A stretch of DNA of 64,000 nt from Gemella cuniculi DSM 15828 (lineage in GTDB: Bacteria; Bacillota; Bacilli; Staphylococcales; Gemellaceae), in assembly GCF_000425665.1 (NCBI RefSeq), contig NZ_AUDW01000008.1:18179-82178 (forward strand), read 5' to 3'. The position numbers were made by a program, and so were the translations under genes. A model generated the notes under the pieces. It was given only the letters and a program-made list of their open reading frames with translations, was not told where the DNA came from and searched no databases. Positions 43,998 through 54,121 of the stretch are shown one piece after another (positions within the stretch are counted from its first letter, which is position 1; each line of letters starts with the position of its first letter).

Positions 43998-44909
43998 ATG
44001 GAATACGAAACTATATTAAATTACATAAATGCAGTGCTTAAACACAAAAATATATCCAAAGCTGCAAACGAATTGTATATTTCTCAGCCATATTTGAGTA
44101 AAACAATAAAAAATATAGAAACCAATTTAGGAATAAAAATTTTTAACAGAAATACATCTGAAATAAATTTAACTTTTGCTGGTGAGCGTTACTACCATTA
44201 TCTTAGTGAATTAAATAAAATAGAGCGAAAAATGATAAATGAGCTGGAATTTATAAAAATGGAAAAAAAAGGAAAAATAAAACTTGGAATTAACTCTGCT
44301 CTTGCAACATCTTTTTTGTACAAAGTAATACCAGAATTTAATAAAAATAATCCAGATATTATTATTGAACTAGTAGAAAAAAATCAAAATATTTCTGAAG
44401 AAATGCTCCTTAATCATCAACTTGATTTGGTTATAGGTATGAGTCCAATCTTTAATGATTCACTTTCTTATAATATCATTTTTAATGAAAACATGTACCT
44501 TCACGTTCATAATAAAAGTAATCTATTCTCTCCTAAATCCAGTGGAATAACAAAATTTACTAAAGACTATTCTCTTCTTAGTAGTGAACCAATGATTCTC
44601 ACTCCTTTAGAATATGGTATAGGAAAAACTATAAAGCAATTTTTTGAAAAAAATAATTTGGAATTAAATACAATTCTCACAACAAGTACCATACCAACTG
44701 CTGTCAATTTTTCAAAAACTTCTATGGGAGCTACATTTATTCCAGAAGCTATTATTGATGATTATATTGATGAAAAATGTAATATATATAGTTTTAACAA
44801 GAGGGATATAAAAGCAGAGTATGTAGTCATATATAGAAAAAATGAAATATTACCTCGTGCAGTAAATAATCTTCTTAACACAATTTTGTGTACTCTAAAA
44901 AGAAAATAA
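43998..44909 (+). CDS. LysR family transcriptional regulator
   Basis: A 303-residue LysR-type regulator. The N-terminal winged HTH contains ISKAANELYISQPYLSKTIKNIETNLG (about 18-45), followed by a linker helix and a two-lobed periplasmic-binding-protein-like effector domain (about 90-300). It is transcribed away from the M20-MFS operon across a 238-bp region carrying a dyad at the expected distance, so it most likely controls those genes and itself. Effector unknown. Starts at ATG 43998 after AAAGAGGAAAA. Confidence 0.92.
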   Translation: MEYETILNYINAVLKHKNISKAANELYISQPYLSKTIKNIETNLGIKIFNRNTSEINLTFAGERYYHYLSELNKIERKMINELEFIKMEKKGKIKLGINSALATSFLYKVIPEFNKNNPDIIIELVEKNQNISEEMLLNHQLDLVIGMSPIFNDSLSYNIIFNENMYLHVHNKSNLFSPKSSGITKFTKDYSLLSSEPMILTPLEYGIGKTIKQFFEKNNLELNTILTTSTIPTAVNFSKTSMGATFIPEAIIDDYIDEKCNIYSFNKRDIKAEYVVIYRKNEILPRAVNNLLNTILCTLKRK

Positions 44910-45070
44910 TTTTATCTGAAATTTAATTACAAATAAAATTATCTGAACAAATTTTCTTAGTTTTAAATATTAGCAAATTTAAACTAAAATATTTCATAAA
45001 ATCCTATATTATTTTTTAATATATTCACTACTCATGTTAAAAATTTATTTTTACATTAATACTATCTATA

Positions 45071-45109
45071 AAAAAACTCGGACTAAATATCTTAATCCGA
45101 GTTTTTTTA
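45071..45109. terminator. Bidirectional terminator between lysR and dnaJ
   Basis: Arms AAAAAACTCGGA and TCCGAGTTTTTT around an about 13-nt loop, abutting the dnaJ stop codon. Confidence 0.9.
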
Positions 45110-46264
45110 CTATTCAAATAAATCTTTTGCATTTCTTTTTACTTTATCAAAGAAACTTTCGTCTTCTTCTATTTTTTCATTTTTCAGCTTAGCAAGTTCT
45201 ATGTATAATTCTCTTTCTTTTGTCGAAAGATTCTTCGGTACTTTTATAGAAACTACAATATAGTGATCTCCATGACCATATCCCATTACATTTTTTACAC
45301 CCTTACCAGATAATCTAAAACGTCTTCCATGTTGCGTACCTGCTGGAACATTAAGTTCTATTTCTCCAGTTAACGTACGAACATCTATTTTTGTTCCAAG
45401 TGCTGCTTGGGCTGGTGATAACTCTAATTCTGTATAGATATCATCATCTTCTCTATGGAAGTAACTATCTTCTGCTACAATCACTTCAATAAATAAATCT
45501 CCAGCTGGTCCACCGTTCTCGCCAGCACCACCTTTTCCTTGGAGACGAACACGTTGTCCTGAACTAATTCCTTCTGGAATTTCTACTTCGTACTCAACTT
45601 CACGATTATTATAACCTTTTCCAAAACAGTGAGCACACTTTTCTTTAATTATTTTGCCACGTCCGTTACATTCCGAACATGTTCTTTGACTTTGTATTCT
45701 TCCAAATGGTGTATCTTGAACGACTGCTTCTTGTCCACTACCATTACATCTGTGACAGGTAGTTACCGATGATGAGTCTTTTGCACCACTTCCGTGACAG
45801 TGATCACATTCTACATCTTTACGTAATTTAATAGTTTTCTTAGTACCAAATACTGATTCTTCAAAAGAAATATGCATTCTGTGCAATAAATCTTCACCTT
45901 GACGTGGTGCATTAGGATTTCTTCTTCCTCCTGCTCCACCAAAGAAACTTGAGAATATATCTCCTAAATCATCAAAGTCACCAAAACCACCTGAAAAGCC
46001 TCCAAAGCCCCCTCCAAAACCACCTTGACCTCCTGCACCATTTCCAAATGCTGCATGACCAAATTGATCATATTGAGCTTTTTTATTGTCATCACTAAGA
46101 ACTTCATAGGCTTCTGTTATTTCTTTAAATTTTTCTTCAGCACCCTCTTCTTTATTTATATCTGGGTGATACTGTTTTGATAGCTTACGATACGCTTTTT
46201 TTATTTCTGCTGCACTCGCACCTTTACTAAGTCCGAGCACTTCATAATAATCTCTTTTAGCCAT
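45110..46264 (-). CDS. dnaJ: Chaperone DnaJ
   Basis: The 384-residue Hsp40 co-chaperone that stimulates DnaK ATPase and delivers substrates. It has an N-terminal J domain with YHPD at about residue 33, a Gly/Phe-rich region, a zinc domain with four CxxCxGxG repeats ([32 protein letters not shown]), and C-terminal substrate-binding domains. Last gene of hrcA-grpE-dnaK-dnaJ. Confidence 0.97.
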   Translation of the reverse strand: MAKRDYYEVLGLSKGASAAEIKKAYRKLSKQYHPDINKEEGAEEKFKEITEAYEVLSDDNKKAQYDQFGHAAFGNGAGGQGGFGGGFGGFSGGFGDFDDLGDIFSSFFGGAGGRRNPNAPRQGEDLLHRMHISFEESVFGTKKTIKLRKDVECDHCHGSGAKDSSSVTTCHRCNGSGQEAVVQDTPFGRIQSQRTCSECNGRGKIIKEKCAHCFGKGYNNREVEYEVEIPEGISSGQRVRLQGKGGAGENGGPAGDLFIEVIVAEDSYFHREDDDIYTELELSPAQAALGTKIDVRTLTGEIELNVPAGTQHGRRFRLSGKGVKNVMGYGHGDHYIVVSIKVPKNLSTKERELYIELAKLKNEKIEEDESFFDKVKRNAKDLFE

Positions 46265-46290
46265 TTTCTACCTCTTTTTTTCAAAATTTC

Positions 46291-46325
46291 AAATGAGGGA
46301 GCAGAACCTAAGTCCAGCTCCCTTC
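46291..46325 (-). other. Hairpin between dnaK and dnaJ
   Basis: On the minus strand the arms AGGGAGC and GCTCCCT enclose a 14-nt loop in the 80-bp gap. There is no T-tract, so it may be an mRNA-processing or attenuation structure rather than a terminator. Confidence 0.45.
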
Positions 46326-46344
46326 TTTATAAATTTATAGTTTA

Positions 46345-48186
<1,842 letters not shown>

Positions 48187-48302
48187 CTATTTTTCTAAAA
48201 TTTCAAGTTTGTTTGTTAAAATAGCAAACTACTCTAACAAATCCTTTACTTCATAATTAATTTATTTTGATAGATAGTAGTAAAATTTTATCTATAATAC
48301 CA

Positions 48303-48872
48303 TCATTGATTAACCTTAACCATTGCTGGTCTAATTACTCTATCTTTTAGTTTATATCCTTTTTGGAAAGTATCCAAAATCATACCACTTTCTTTTTCAC
48401 TATCTTCACCTTGCATCACTGCATGGTGGAAGTTAGGGTCAAACTGAACATTATCAGTTTCAACTAACTCTACACCTTCTGTTTTCAAAACATTTTGTAA
48501 TCCTTCATAGACCATCTCTACGCCTTTAAGAAGTGATTTTACTTCCTCATTATCACTTTCCACTTGCAATGCACGTTCAAGATTATCTAAACTTGGCAAA
48601 ATTTCCGTAATAACTTTTTGACTTTTATATACATTATTAGTTTCAATTTCTTGATTTTTACGACGCTTAAAGTTTTCAAATTCCGCATAAAGTCTTAAAT
48701 ACTTATCTTCCGAACTTTTTACATCTTCTTCTAATTTTTCTATTTTTTCTTGAAGTAACTGCTCAGCTGTTTTTTCTTCAATGACTTCTTCAACTTCTTC
48801 CATTGTTACTTCTTCCGTAGTTTCTTCTACTAATTCTTCTTGTAGATTTTCATTTCTCTCTTCAGTAGTCAT
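48303..48872 (-). CDS. grpE: Nucleotide exchange factor GrpE
   Basis: A 189-residue GrpE that releases ADP from DnaK. It has a Glu-rich N-terminal tail, a long coiled coil (about 38-90), and the C-terminal beta domain with FDPNFHHAVMQGE and GYKLKDRVIRPAMVKVN. 13 bp after hrcA, with a strong TAGGAGGT ribosome binding site. Confidence 0.96.
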   Translation of the reverse strand: MTTEERNENLQEELVEETTEEVTMEEVEEVIEEKTAEQLLQEKIEKLEEDVKSSEDKYLRLYAEFENFKRRKNQEIETNNVYKSQKVITEILPSLDNLERALQVESDNEEVKSLLKGVEMVYEGLQNVLKTEGVELVETDNVQFDPNFHHAVMQGEDSEKESGMILDTFQKGYKLKDRVIRPAMVKVNQ

Positions 48873-48885
48873 CTCTACCTCCTAC

Positions 48886-49899
48886 TTATTTTAAGTTATT
48901 ATTTAAGTTATCTCTGACACATGTTATAAGTGCCATAATTTTTGAATAGTCCATTCTCTTAGGTCCAAAAACAGCAATTACACCTTGACCCTTTGATGTA
49001 TTATATTTACTGGATACTAATGAAAGATCATCAGTGCTACCGAGTTCCAATTCTTTTCCTATTTTTATACAAGTATCTGAATTATTTTCTTCTACGTTGC
49101 TATCTAAGAGTTCAACTATCTTGTCATCTTCTAAGAGTGATACTACTTCTTTTAACTTTTCTACATTATCTATATCAGGTTGTTTTAGTAAATTATACTT
49201 ACCTCCCAATGCTACAGTTTTTTTAATTTTATTCTGAAGTAATCTATTTAATGCCACAACTATCATATCATAGTTATTAACTCTCGTTTTCAAATATTTC
49301 TCAAGTTCACCATGAATAATTACATGAGCTGTTGCCATATCTACATCATAGAAATAACTTTGTAAAAGTTTATTTACCTCCATTATATCCTCATTGCTAA
49401 AATCAGCATCAAGTTTATAATTTTGTTGGAAAACTTCTCCAATACTAGTTATTAGTATAACTAAAATACTTCTACTACTTAAGAGTATAACTTCTATTTT
49501 ATTTATTCTTCTATCAGTTTTTGTTGGCGCTAATATAACTGCTGTACACTCAGTTAAATCAGATAGAATTATAGCATTTTTTTCTAAAAAGTTATCCTCT
49601 GAAATATATTTATCACTCATAAGCTCCTTTAACTTTTCATTTTCGTTACTTGATAATTCGTAATCTTTTTTTATGTAATCAACATAGTAACGATAGCCTT
49701 TTTCTGAAGGAACTCTTCCAGAAGAAATATGAGTTTTTTTTATCAACCCTTCTTTTTCCAATCTGCTCATATCATTTCTTATAGTTGCTGAACTAAAATC
49801 AATAGTTTGTGCTAATTGTTTGGAACCAATAGGTTGATTAGTAGTTATAAAATTTTCTACTATAGATTGAAGAATAAGTACTTGTCTTTCTATTAACAT
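48886..49899 (-). CDS. hrcA: Heat-inducible transcription repressor HrcA
   Basis: A 337-residue repressor that binds CIRCE elements and is kept active by GroEL. It has an N-terminal winged helix (QPIGSKQLAQTIDFSSATIRNDMSRLEKEG) and C-terminal GAF-like and dimerisation parts. First gene of its own operon, directly behind a CIRCE element, so it represses itself and grpE-dnaK-dnaJ. ATG 49899 follows AGGTGATG. Confidence 0.97.
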   Translation of the reverse strand: MLIERQVLILQSIVENFITTNQPIGSKQLAQTIDFSSATIRNDMSRLEKEGLIKKTHISSGRVPSEKGYRYYVDYIKKDYELSSNENEKLKELMSDKYISEDNFLEKNAIILSDLTECTAVILAPTKTDRRINKIEVILLSSRSILVILITSIGEVFQQNYKLDADFSNEDIMEVNKLLQSYFYDVDMATAHVIIHGELEKYLKTRVNNYDMIVVALNRLLQNKIKKTVALGGKYNLLKQPDIDNVEKLKEVVSLLEDDKIVELLDSNVEENNSDTCIKIGKELELGSTDDLSLVSSKYNTSKGQGVIAVFGPKRMDYSKIMALITCVRDNLNNNLK

Positions 49900-49928
49900 A
49901 TTACATCACCTATCTTCAAGTTGTGATT

Positions 49929-49955
49929 TTAGCACTCTAGTCTTCCAAGTGCTAA
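49929..49955. promoter_or_regulatory. CIRCE element (HrcA operator)
   Basis: On the minus strand TTAGCACTT-N9-GAGTGCTAA, one base off the consensus TTAGCACTC-N9-GAGTGCTAA. It lies over the predicted hrcA transcription start. Confidence 0.97.
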
Positions 49956-49966
49956 TCACATTATTT

Positions 49967-49995
49967 ATAATATCATTTTGGTCAAAAAAAGTCAA
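49967..49995 (-). promoter_or_regulatory. hrcA operon promoter
   Basis: On the minus strand, TTGACT (49990-49995), a 17-bp spacer and TATTAT (49967-49972), immediately upstream of CIRCE. Confidence 0.85.
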
Positions 49996-49996
49996 T
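49980..49996 (+). promoter_or_regulatory. CtsR-type box 1
   Basis: GGTCAAAAAAAGTCAAT matches the CtsR heptad repeat RGTCAAA-NAN-RGTCAAA at all but the last base. It overlaps the -35 of the hrcA promoter. Confidence 0.75.
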
Positions 49997-50011
49997 ACTT
50001 TTTTAATATTT

Positions 50012-50028
50012 TTTGACTTTTTTTGACT
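50012..50028 (-). promoter_or_regulatory. CtsR-type box 2
   Basis: On the minus strand AGTCAAAAAAAGTCAAA is a full match to RGTCAAA-NAN-RGTCAAA. It is in inverted orientation to box 1, with which it forms a perfect 15-bp inverted repeat (49981-49995 and 50013-50027). Confidence 0.75.
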
Positions 50029-50137
50029 TTCAATTCAAAAAATTATTTTTTATACTTTTAAAATCATCGATAATATTATTGAATGATAAATATGACAAAT
50101 CAACATACTTATATAACTTTTATTAAAATATATTTTA

Positions 50138-50146
50138 TGTTACAAT
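50138..50146 (+). promoter_or_regulatory. Extended -10 promoter of the first DUF1307 gene
   Basis: TGTTACAAT, an extended -10 box; the paralogous gene has TGCTATAAT at the corresponding site. Confidence 0.45.
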
Positions 50147-50197
50147 ATTTTAATATACTTTAGATTCGTTTAAAATTTATCGAAAGGAACCGTGGTT

Positions 50198-50662
50198 ATG
50201 AAAAAAATATTAAAACTATGTGGTATTTTATTTGTTTCTATTTTTATACTTACTGCCTGTACAAATAAGAAAACAGAAACGGAAACGGTAGAAAAAACAA
50301 AAGTTTATACTGAAAAAATAGGTCAACAAGAAAATGAGGTAACCATCTATTACAAAGGAGATACTGTTAACAAAATAACCAGTACCTACACTCTTAATGA
50401 TCTTGGTGATAACACTAAATTTTCACTAGATCTTATAAAGAAATCTCTTGTTAGCGAATCCGAAAAAATCCAAGGACTTACTTATGATGCTGAAGAAAAA
50501 GATGGAAAGATAGTACTTAAAAAAGAATTAGATTATACAAAAATTGATTACGATAAAGATAAAGAAAAATTAAAACTTACTGCATCATCTTTTGATGAAG
50601 AAAAAAAACTAAGTTATATTGAGAAGAAACTGGCTGATAGTGGTGCACAAGAGAAAAATTAA
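50198..50662 (+). CDS. DUF1307 (YehR-like) lipoprotein, copy 1
   Basis: A 154-residue lipoprotein: basic start, hydrophobic signal and lipobox LTAC (Cys at about residue 21), then a soluble domain. It starts with charged repeats and contains the family's YYKGDTVNKI motif and a YTKIDYDKDKEKLKLTASSFDEEKK block. Upstream GTG 50192 is unlikely; ATG 50198 matches the start of its paralog. Surface-anchored, function unknown. Nearly identical in the C-terminal half to copy 2, 200 bp downstream, pointing to recent duplication including the promoter region. Confidence 0.85.
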   Translation: MKKILKLCGILFVSIFILTACTNKKTETETVEKTKVYTEKIGQQENEVTIYYKGDTVNKITSTYTLNDLGDNTKFSLDLIKKSLVSESEKIQGLTYDAEEKDGKIVLKKELDYTKIDYDKDKEKLKLTASSFDEEKKLSYIEKKLADSGAQEKN

Positions 50663-50668
50663 ATAAAA

Positions 50669-50703
50669 CAAAGCTAGATACTAATTTTATCTAGCTTTTT
50701 TCT
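50669..50703 (+). terminator. Terminator of DUF1307 copy 1
   Basis: Arms AAGCTAGATA and TATCTAGCTT around an 8-nt loop, followed by TTTTTC. Confidence 0.85.
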
Positions 50704-50795
50704 ATAATAAATTAAAATGGACATATACATTTATCAAAAACTATTTCAAATGATAACATAGCATCCTAACAACAAAATTATATACTCTATTTACT

Positions 50796-50823
50796 TTGTT
50801 TAAAATTTATTTTATGCTATAAT
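50796..50823 (+). promoter_or_regulatory. Promoter of DUF1307 copy 2
   Basis: TTGTTT (50796-50801), a 16-bp spacer and an extended -10 TGCTATAAT (TATAAT at 50818-50823). Confidence 0.55.
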
Positions 50824-50863
50824 ACGTTAACAAACTAAAATTTTATTGAAAGGAACTATGGTT

Positions 50864-51304
50864 ATGAAAAAAATATTAAAACTGTGTAGTATTTTATTTA
50901 TCGCTGTTTTTGTACTTACTGCTTGTTCAAGTGAAAAAACAAAAGTTTATACTAATAAAGTAGGTCAACAAGAATTTGAAATAACTATCCACTATAAAGG
51001 AGATACTGTTAATAAATTATCTAGTGTTTCCACAATTAGTGATCTCGGAACTGATCCGAAATCTGCTATAGAATCCATTAGAAGCTCCATCAATATGCAA
51101 CGTGAAAATATTCAAGGAGTTACTTATGATGTTGAAGAAAAAGACGAAAAAGCAATCATTAAAATGGAAATAGATTATACAAAAATTGATTATGACAAAG
51201 ATAAGGAAAAATTAGGACTTACAGCATCATCTTTTGATGAAGAGAAAAAACTTAGTTATATTGAAAAAAGATTAACTGAAGCTGGAGCAAAAGAGAAAAA
51301 ATAA
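50864..51304 (+). CDS. DUF1307 (YehR-like) lipoprotein, copy 2
   Basis: A 146-residue lipoprotein with lipobox LTAC and the same YKGDTVNKL and YTKIDYDKDKEKLGLTASSFDEEKKLSYIEKR blocks as copy 1. It lacks eight or so residues of the charged linker after the lipid cysteine. ATG 50864 is chosen by analogy with copy 1; an ATG 6 nt upstream is closer to the AAAGGAA ribosome binding site and cannot be excluded. Has its own promoter and terminator, so the two copies are separately transcribed. Function unknown. Confidence 0.85.
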   Translation: MKKILKLCSILFIAVFVLTACSSEKTKVYTNKVGQQEFEITIHYKGDTVNKLSSVSTISDLGTDPKSAIESIRSSINMQRENIQGVTYDVEEKDEKAIIKMEIDYTKIDYDKDKEKLGLTASSFDEEKKLSYIEKRLTEAGAKEKK

Positions 51305-51680
51305 CTAAAATTATAATAAAAAGATTAGAGACATTTGACTCTAATCTTTTTATTATAAAATGAACCAAAAGTATTATATGTGCAAACTCTATTCCCAATA
51401 AATTCTATTGTCGGTAAAATTAGAATTTATATCATTAATTTTTTTTTGATTTATTATTACTAATACTTGATTTTTTAATAAAAGTATAAAAAACAAATAT
51501 TATACGATTCTTTAAATATTAAATTTTTATATAACATTTTTATAATTATTATTATTTCTTTATGATTGCTTTTATTATAAAAAATCTTTCTTGAATAACG
51601 TTATTCTATTAATTGTGTACATATACTAACAAAATTATTCCCTTAAAATAATTCTATCTAAAATTCTAGTTGTGACTATT
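51305..51680. other. AT-rich intergenic region
   Basis: A 376-bp stretch with no coding potential recognised. It contains the terminator of DUF1307 copy 2 and a 14-bp perfect palindrome GAATAACGTTATTC at 51593-51606. Confidence 0.5.
51318..51352 (+). terminator. Terminator of DUF1307 copy 2
   Basis: Arms AAAGATTAGAG and CTCTAATCTTT around an 8-nt loop, followed by TTATT. Confidence 0.85.
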
Positions 51681-52670
51681 TTATAAATATTTTCCAAAAA
51701 ATTCTACTACTTTTTTAGCTTCTTGCGTTACATACGGCTCTTTCCAATACGTTTGAATATGACTGGCACCCTCAATTAAAAATAATTCTTTTTGTATTGT
51801 ATTTATAGCTTTTTCAAATACAGCCTCTGTCATATAACGAGTATCTGCATCCTTTCCAGCAATCATTAGTAATGGCTGAGTGATAAAATCAACACGATCT
51901 TCAGCATCAAAAGACATTAGATATTGTAAACTTTCTGCAGTGTACCAACTTTGTGAATTTGGATGATAATATTTATCTGCATAATACTCTGTTCCTTCAC
52001 GATATAATCCTGCTGGAATTTGTTCTAATTGTTCTGTTGTAAAATGTACTTGCTCTGCTAAATACTGACCTATATAATTAATCTCTCCTGTTTCTAAACG
52101 TTTCACCCTTGCATTACTTGCTTGTTGAAGACGTTCTTGTATGCTATCAAGTTGTGTATCAAGAAATCCGTTGCGACGTACTCTCCCCGAATTAAACATA
52201 CTAATTGTTGCTACTGCTTTGAACCTTTTATCACGTGATGCCGCAGCTATAGTATAGCCACCTCCACCACAAATTCCTAGTGCTCCAATTCTTTGTCCAT
52301 CTACCCCTGAAAAGGTAGTTAAGTAATCTGCCATTGCTTGAATATCCTCAATACGATTTTCTGGATAATCTGTATTTCGTGGTTCACCAGTACTTTCTCC
52401 TTGATATGCAGCATCAGCTGCAATAGTAATGAAACCGTTTTCAGCAAGTTTTTGAGCAAACATTCCTGCTACTTGTTCTTTAACTCCTCCATTAGGATGT
52501 GCAACTGTTACCGCTGGATATAATTTTTTTTCATCATAATTTGCAGGTGTATACACATTAGCTGCAATAGTCACACCTCTACTCATATATTTTACAGCAT
52601 GTATATTTACTTCCCCTTTTTTATTTTCTGTTAATGCATTATCATAAACCAAACCAAATTTATTATTCAT
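51681..52670 (-). CDS. Dienelactone-hydrolase-like alpha/beta hydrolase
   Basis: A 329-residue alpha/beta hydrolase. The nucleophile elbow reads LGICGGGG (Cys at about residue 134), a G-x-C-x-G form as in dienelactone hydrolase, instead of the serine of common esterases. The acidic residue in MIAGKDADTRYM and the histidine in EGASHIQTYWKEPY complete the likely triad. The oxyanion-side HPNGG block precedes. It lies 20 bp after a flavodoxin-fold gene, with both under a MerR-type promoter. The substrate is unknown; a role in breaking down a reactive compound is inferred from context. Confidence 0.8.
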   Translation of the reverse strand: MNNKFGLVYDNALTENKKGEVNIHAVKYMSRGVTIAANVYTPANYDEKKLYPAVTVAHPNGGVKEQVAGMFAQKLAENGFITIAADAAYQGESTGEPRNTDYPENRIEDIQAMADYLTTFSGVDGQRIGALGICGGGGYTIAAASRDKRFKAVATISMFNSGRVRRNGFLDTQLDSIQERLQQASNARVKRLETGEINYIGQYLAEQVHFTTEQLEQIPAGLYREGTEYYADKYYHPNSQSWYTAESLQYLMSFDAEDRVDFITQPLLMIAGKDADTRYMTEAVFEKAINTIQKELFLIEGASHIQTYWKEPYVTQEAKKVVEFFGKYL

Positions 52671-52690
52671 TGTTTATTTCCTCTTTTCCT

Positions 52691-53281
52691 TTATTCTGAT
52701 TCTAATTTTGTTTTCATTTTTTCCAATTCTGTATTGTCAGTCGCTGTAGCTCTTAATTCTAACCCTAATTGATTTGCAAATCTTTCTATAATATAAACAG
52801 TAGATTCTTTTGATATTTCTGTTGGATTAGCCCCTTGCATAAAGAAATATAATTTTTTTCCTCGCAATGGATTATCTCTTGTAAGTTCTGATGAGCGTTC
52901 TATAAAATTTTTCAAAGTTGCACTCATTGAATGCCAATAAACTGGGGTCCCTATTACTAATGTATCAGCTTGTTTTATTGTTTCTATAAATGTTGAAAAT
53001 TCATCATCTGAAAGATTTTGTCCAAGAAAACCAATCTTATAATCTATTAAATTTAATTGATCATGAGGAACATTTTCTAATAATTCATTACCCATACGAA
53101 CAGTATTTCCTACATGCTGACTACCATTAATAAACACTGTTTTTGTTTTCAACTGTAATACCTCCTTTTTATCCTGCGATATTTGTGATATTGATGTATT
53201 TGTTTTATTATTTTGTTGTACCTTTACAATTAAAACTACTGTTAACAACAAAATAATAACTGCTATCATTATTTTTTTCAT
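52691..53281 (-). CDS. Membrane-anchored flavodoxin-fold NAD(P)H oxidoreductase
   Basis: About 196 residues with an N-terminal membrane span (KIMIAVIILLLTVVLIVKV), a short linker, then a flavodoxin-like domain. The FMN phosphate loop is NGSQHVGNTVRMG and the flavin-side loop is TPVYWHSMSATLKNFIERS. A frame extends upstream, but ATG 53281 follows AAAGGAAATT and removes an implausible leader. The anchor is unusual for this family, whose members are mostly soluble, so the reductase probably sits at the membrane facing out or in. Transcribed from a MerR-type promoter with the hydrolase gene. Confidence 0.8.
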   Translation of the reverse strand: MKKIMIAVIILLLTVVLIVKVQQNNKTNTSISQISQDKKEVLQLKTKTVFINGSQHVGNTVRMGNELLENVPHDQLNLIDYKIGFLGQNLSDDEFSTFIETIKQADTLVIGTPVYWHSMSATLKNFIERSSELTRDNPLRGKKLYFFMQGANPTEISKESTVYIIERFANQLGLELRATATDNTELEKMKTKLESE

Positions 53282-53308
53282 ATTAAAATTTCCTTTCTGC
53301 AAAAATAC

Positions 53309-53337
53309 TTGTATAGTTATATCACTTTCGATATAAT
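53309..53337 (+). promoter_or_regulatory. merR promoter
   Basis: TTGTAT (53309-53314), a 17-bp spacer and TATAAT (53332-53337). Its predicted start lies just before the MerR operator, allowing autorepression. Confidence 0.65.
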
Positions 53338-53338
53338 T

Positions 53339-53369
53339 ATTATACAAGATGGGTATAACACCCGTGCAA
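53339..53369 (-). promoter_or_regulatory. MerR-type promoter/operator with a 19-bp spacer
   Basis: On the minus strand, TTGCAC (53364-53369), a 19-bp spacer and TATAAT (53339-53344). The spacer contains the inverted repeat GGGTGTTATACCC (53351-53363). Overlong 19-bp spacers with a central dyad are the hallmark of promoters that MerR proteins untwist. Confidence 0.85.
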
Positions 53370-53407
53370 GTATTTTTAAAAAAATTTTATTTTCAGGAGA
53401 AAAATAT

Positions 53408-53806
53408 ATGTATTACATGAAAGAAACGTGTCAAAAATGTGATATCTCATACGATACCTTAAAATTTTATTGCAACCAACAACTTATCCCTAATGTAAAA
53501 CGTGATAAAAATAATTATCGTATCTTCGATGATCATGATATTTCTTGGATAAAAAGTCTTAAAGCATTAAAACATTGTGGAATGAGTATTAACGAAATAC
53601 GAGAATATCTTGCACTATGTTTGCAAGGAAAAAGTACAATTCCAAAACGTCAAATTATTCTTAAACAAAAAAAAGAAGAATTACTTAGACGTCAACAAGA
53701 ACTTATTGAAGCTATTGAATATATTGACAAAAAAAATTGCTACTACTCTCAAGTTATAGCTGAAAAAATCCCTTATCATAGCAATCTAATTGCTAAAAAA
53801 AATTGA
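53408..53806 (+). CDS. MerR family transcriptional regulator
   Basis: A 132-residue MerR protein. It has an N-terminal winged HTH (about 4-70, with ISYDTLKFYCNQQLIPNVKRDKNNYR), then LKALKHCGMSINEIREYLALC and a dimerisation coiled coil (KRQIILKQKKEELLRRQQELIEAIEYI). Cysteines occur at CQKC, FYC, HCG, LALC and NCYY, more than usual, so thiol sensing is possible. It most resembles the aldehyde/electrophile-sensing NmlR/AdhR branch in length and form (inference). ATG 53408 follows AGGAG; the longer frame has no ribosome binding site. Divergent from its likely targets. Confidence 0.88.
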   Translation: MYYMKETCQKCDISYDTLKFYCNQQLIPNVKRDKNNYRIFDDHDISWIKSLKALKHCGMSINEIREYLALCLQGKSTIPKRQIILKQKKEELLRRQQELIEAIEYIDKKNCYYSQVIAEKIPYHSNLIAKKN

Positions 53807-53831
53807 ATTATCACTGTCTAAACCAACTATT

Positions 53832-53868
53832 TTATTTGTATATAAAACTAACTTTTATATACAAATAA
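53832..53868 (+). terminator. Hairpin downstream of merR
   Basis: Perfect 16-bp arms TTATTTGTATATAAAA and TTTTATATACAAATAA around the loop CTAAC. There is no T-tract after it, but it is the only candidate terminator for merR. Confidence 0.6.
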
Positions 53869-54061
53869 CTACTATAATTATAGCAACATAAAAATAACAA
53901 CTTGTTTTTACATTAAAATTTTTTAAACTTTTAAAATAAAACCTGCTTCTAAATAAATTTATTCAAATTTATCAACAGTTAACAAAAACTCTTGAAATTA
54001 AATACTCAGTATCTACCATAACTTTATTCACTCGAAAACATTGCTCTATTTAATTAATATC

Positions 54062-54090
54062 TTGTATATTACTCTTAATTCTTGTATAAT
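54062..54090 (+). promoter_or_regulatory. prfB promoter
   Basis: TTGTAT (54062-54067), a 17-bp spacer and TATAAT (54085-54090), 32 nt before the start codon. Confidence 0.7.
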
Positions 54091-54121
54091 AAATAAGCGA
54101 AAGTACAAAGAGGTGATAAGT

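Larger units (their letters stand above)
53807..54121. other. Intergenic region between merR and prfB
   Basis: 315 bp without a gene. It contains the merR hairpin and the prfB promoter, listed separately; the middle is AT-rich with no other structure seen. Confidence 0.6.

Noticed and set aside
45904..46036. Glycine/phenylalanine repeat within dnaJ as a separate repeat element
   Set aside because: This is the ordinary G/F-rich linker of DnaJ.
51593..51606. Palindrome GAATAACGTTATTC as an operator
   Set aside because: It lies downstream of the converging genes with no promoter near it, so a regulatory role is not supported.
54041..54121. Upstream extension of prfB to an earlier start
   Set aside because: It would add a 27-residue leader unlike any RF2, it overlaps the promoter, and TTG 54122 has the proper ribosome binding site.
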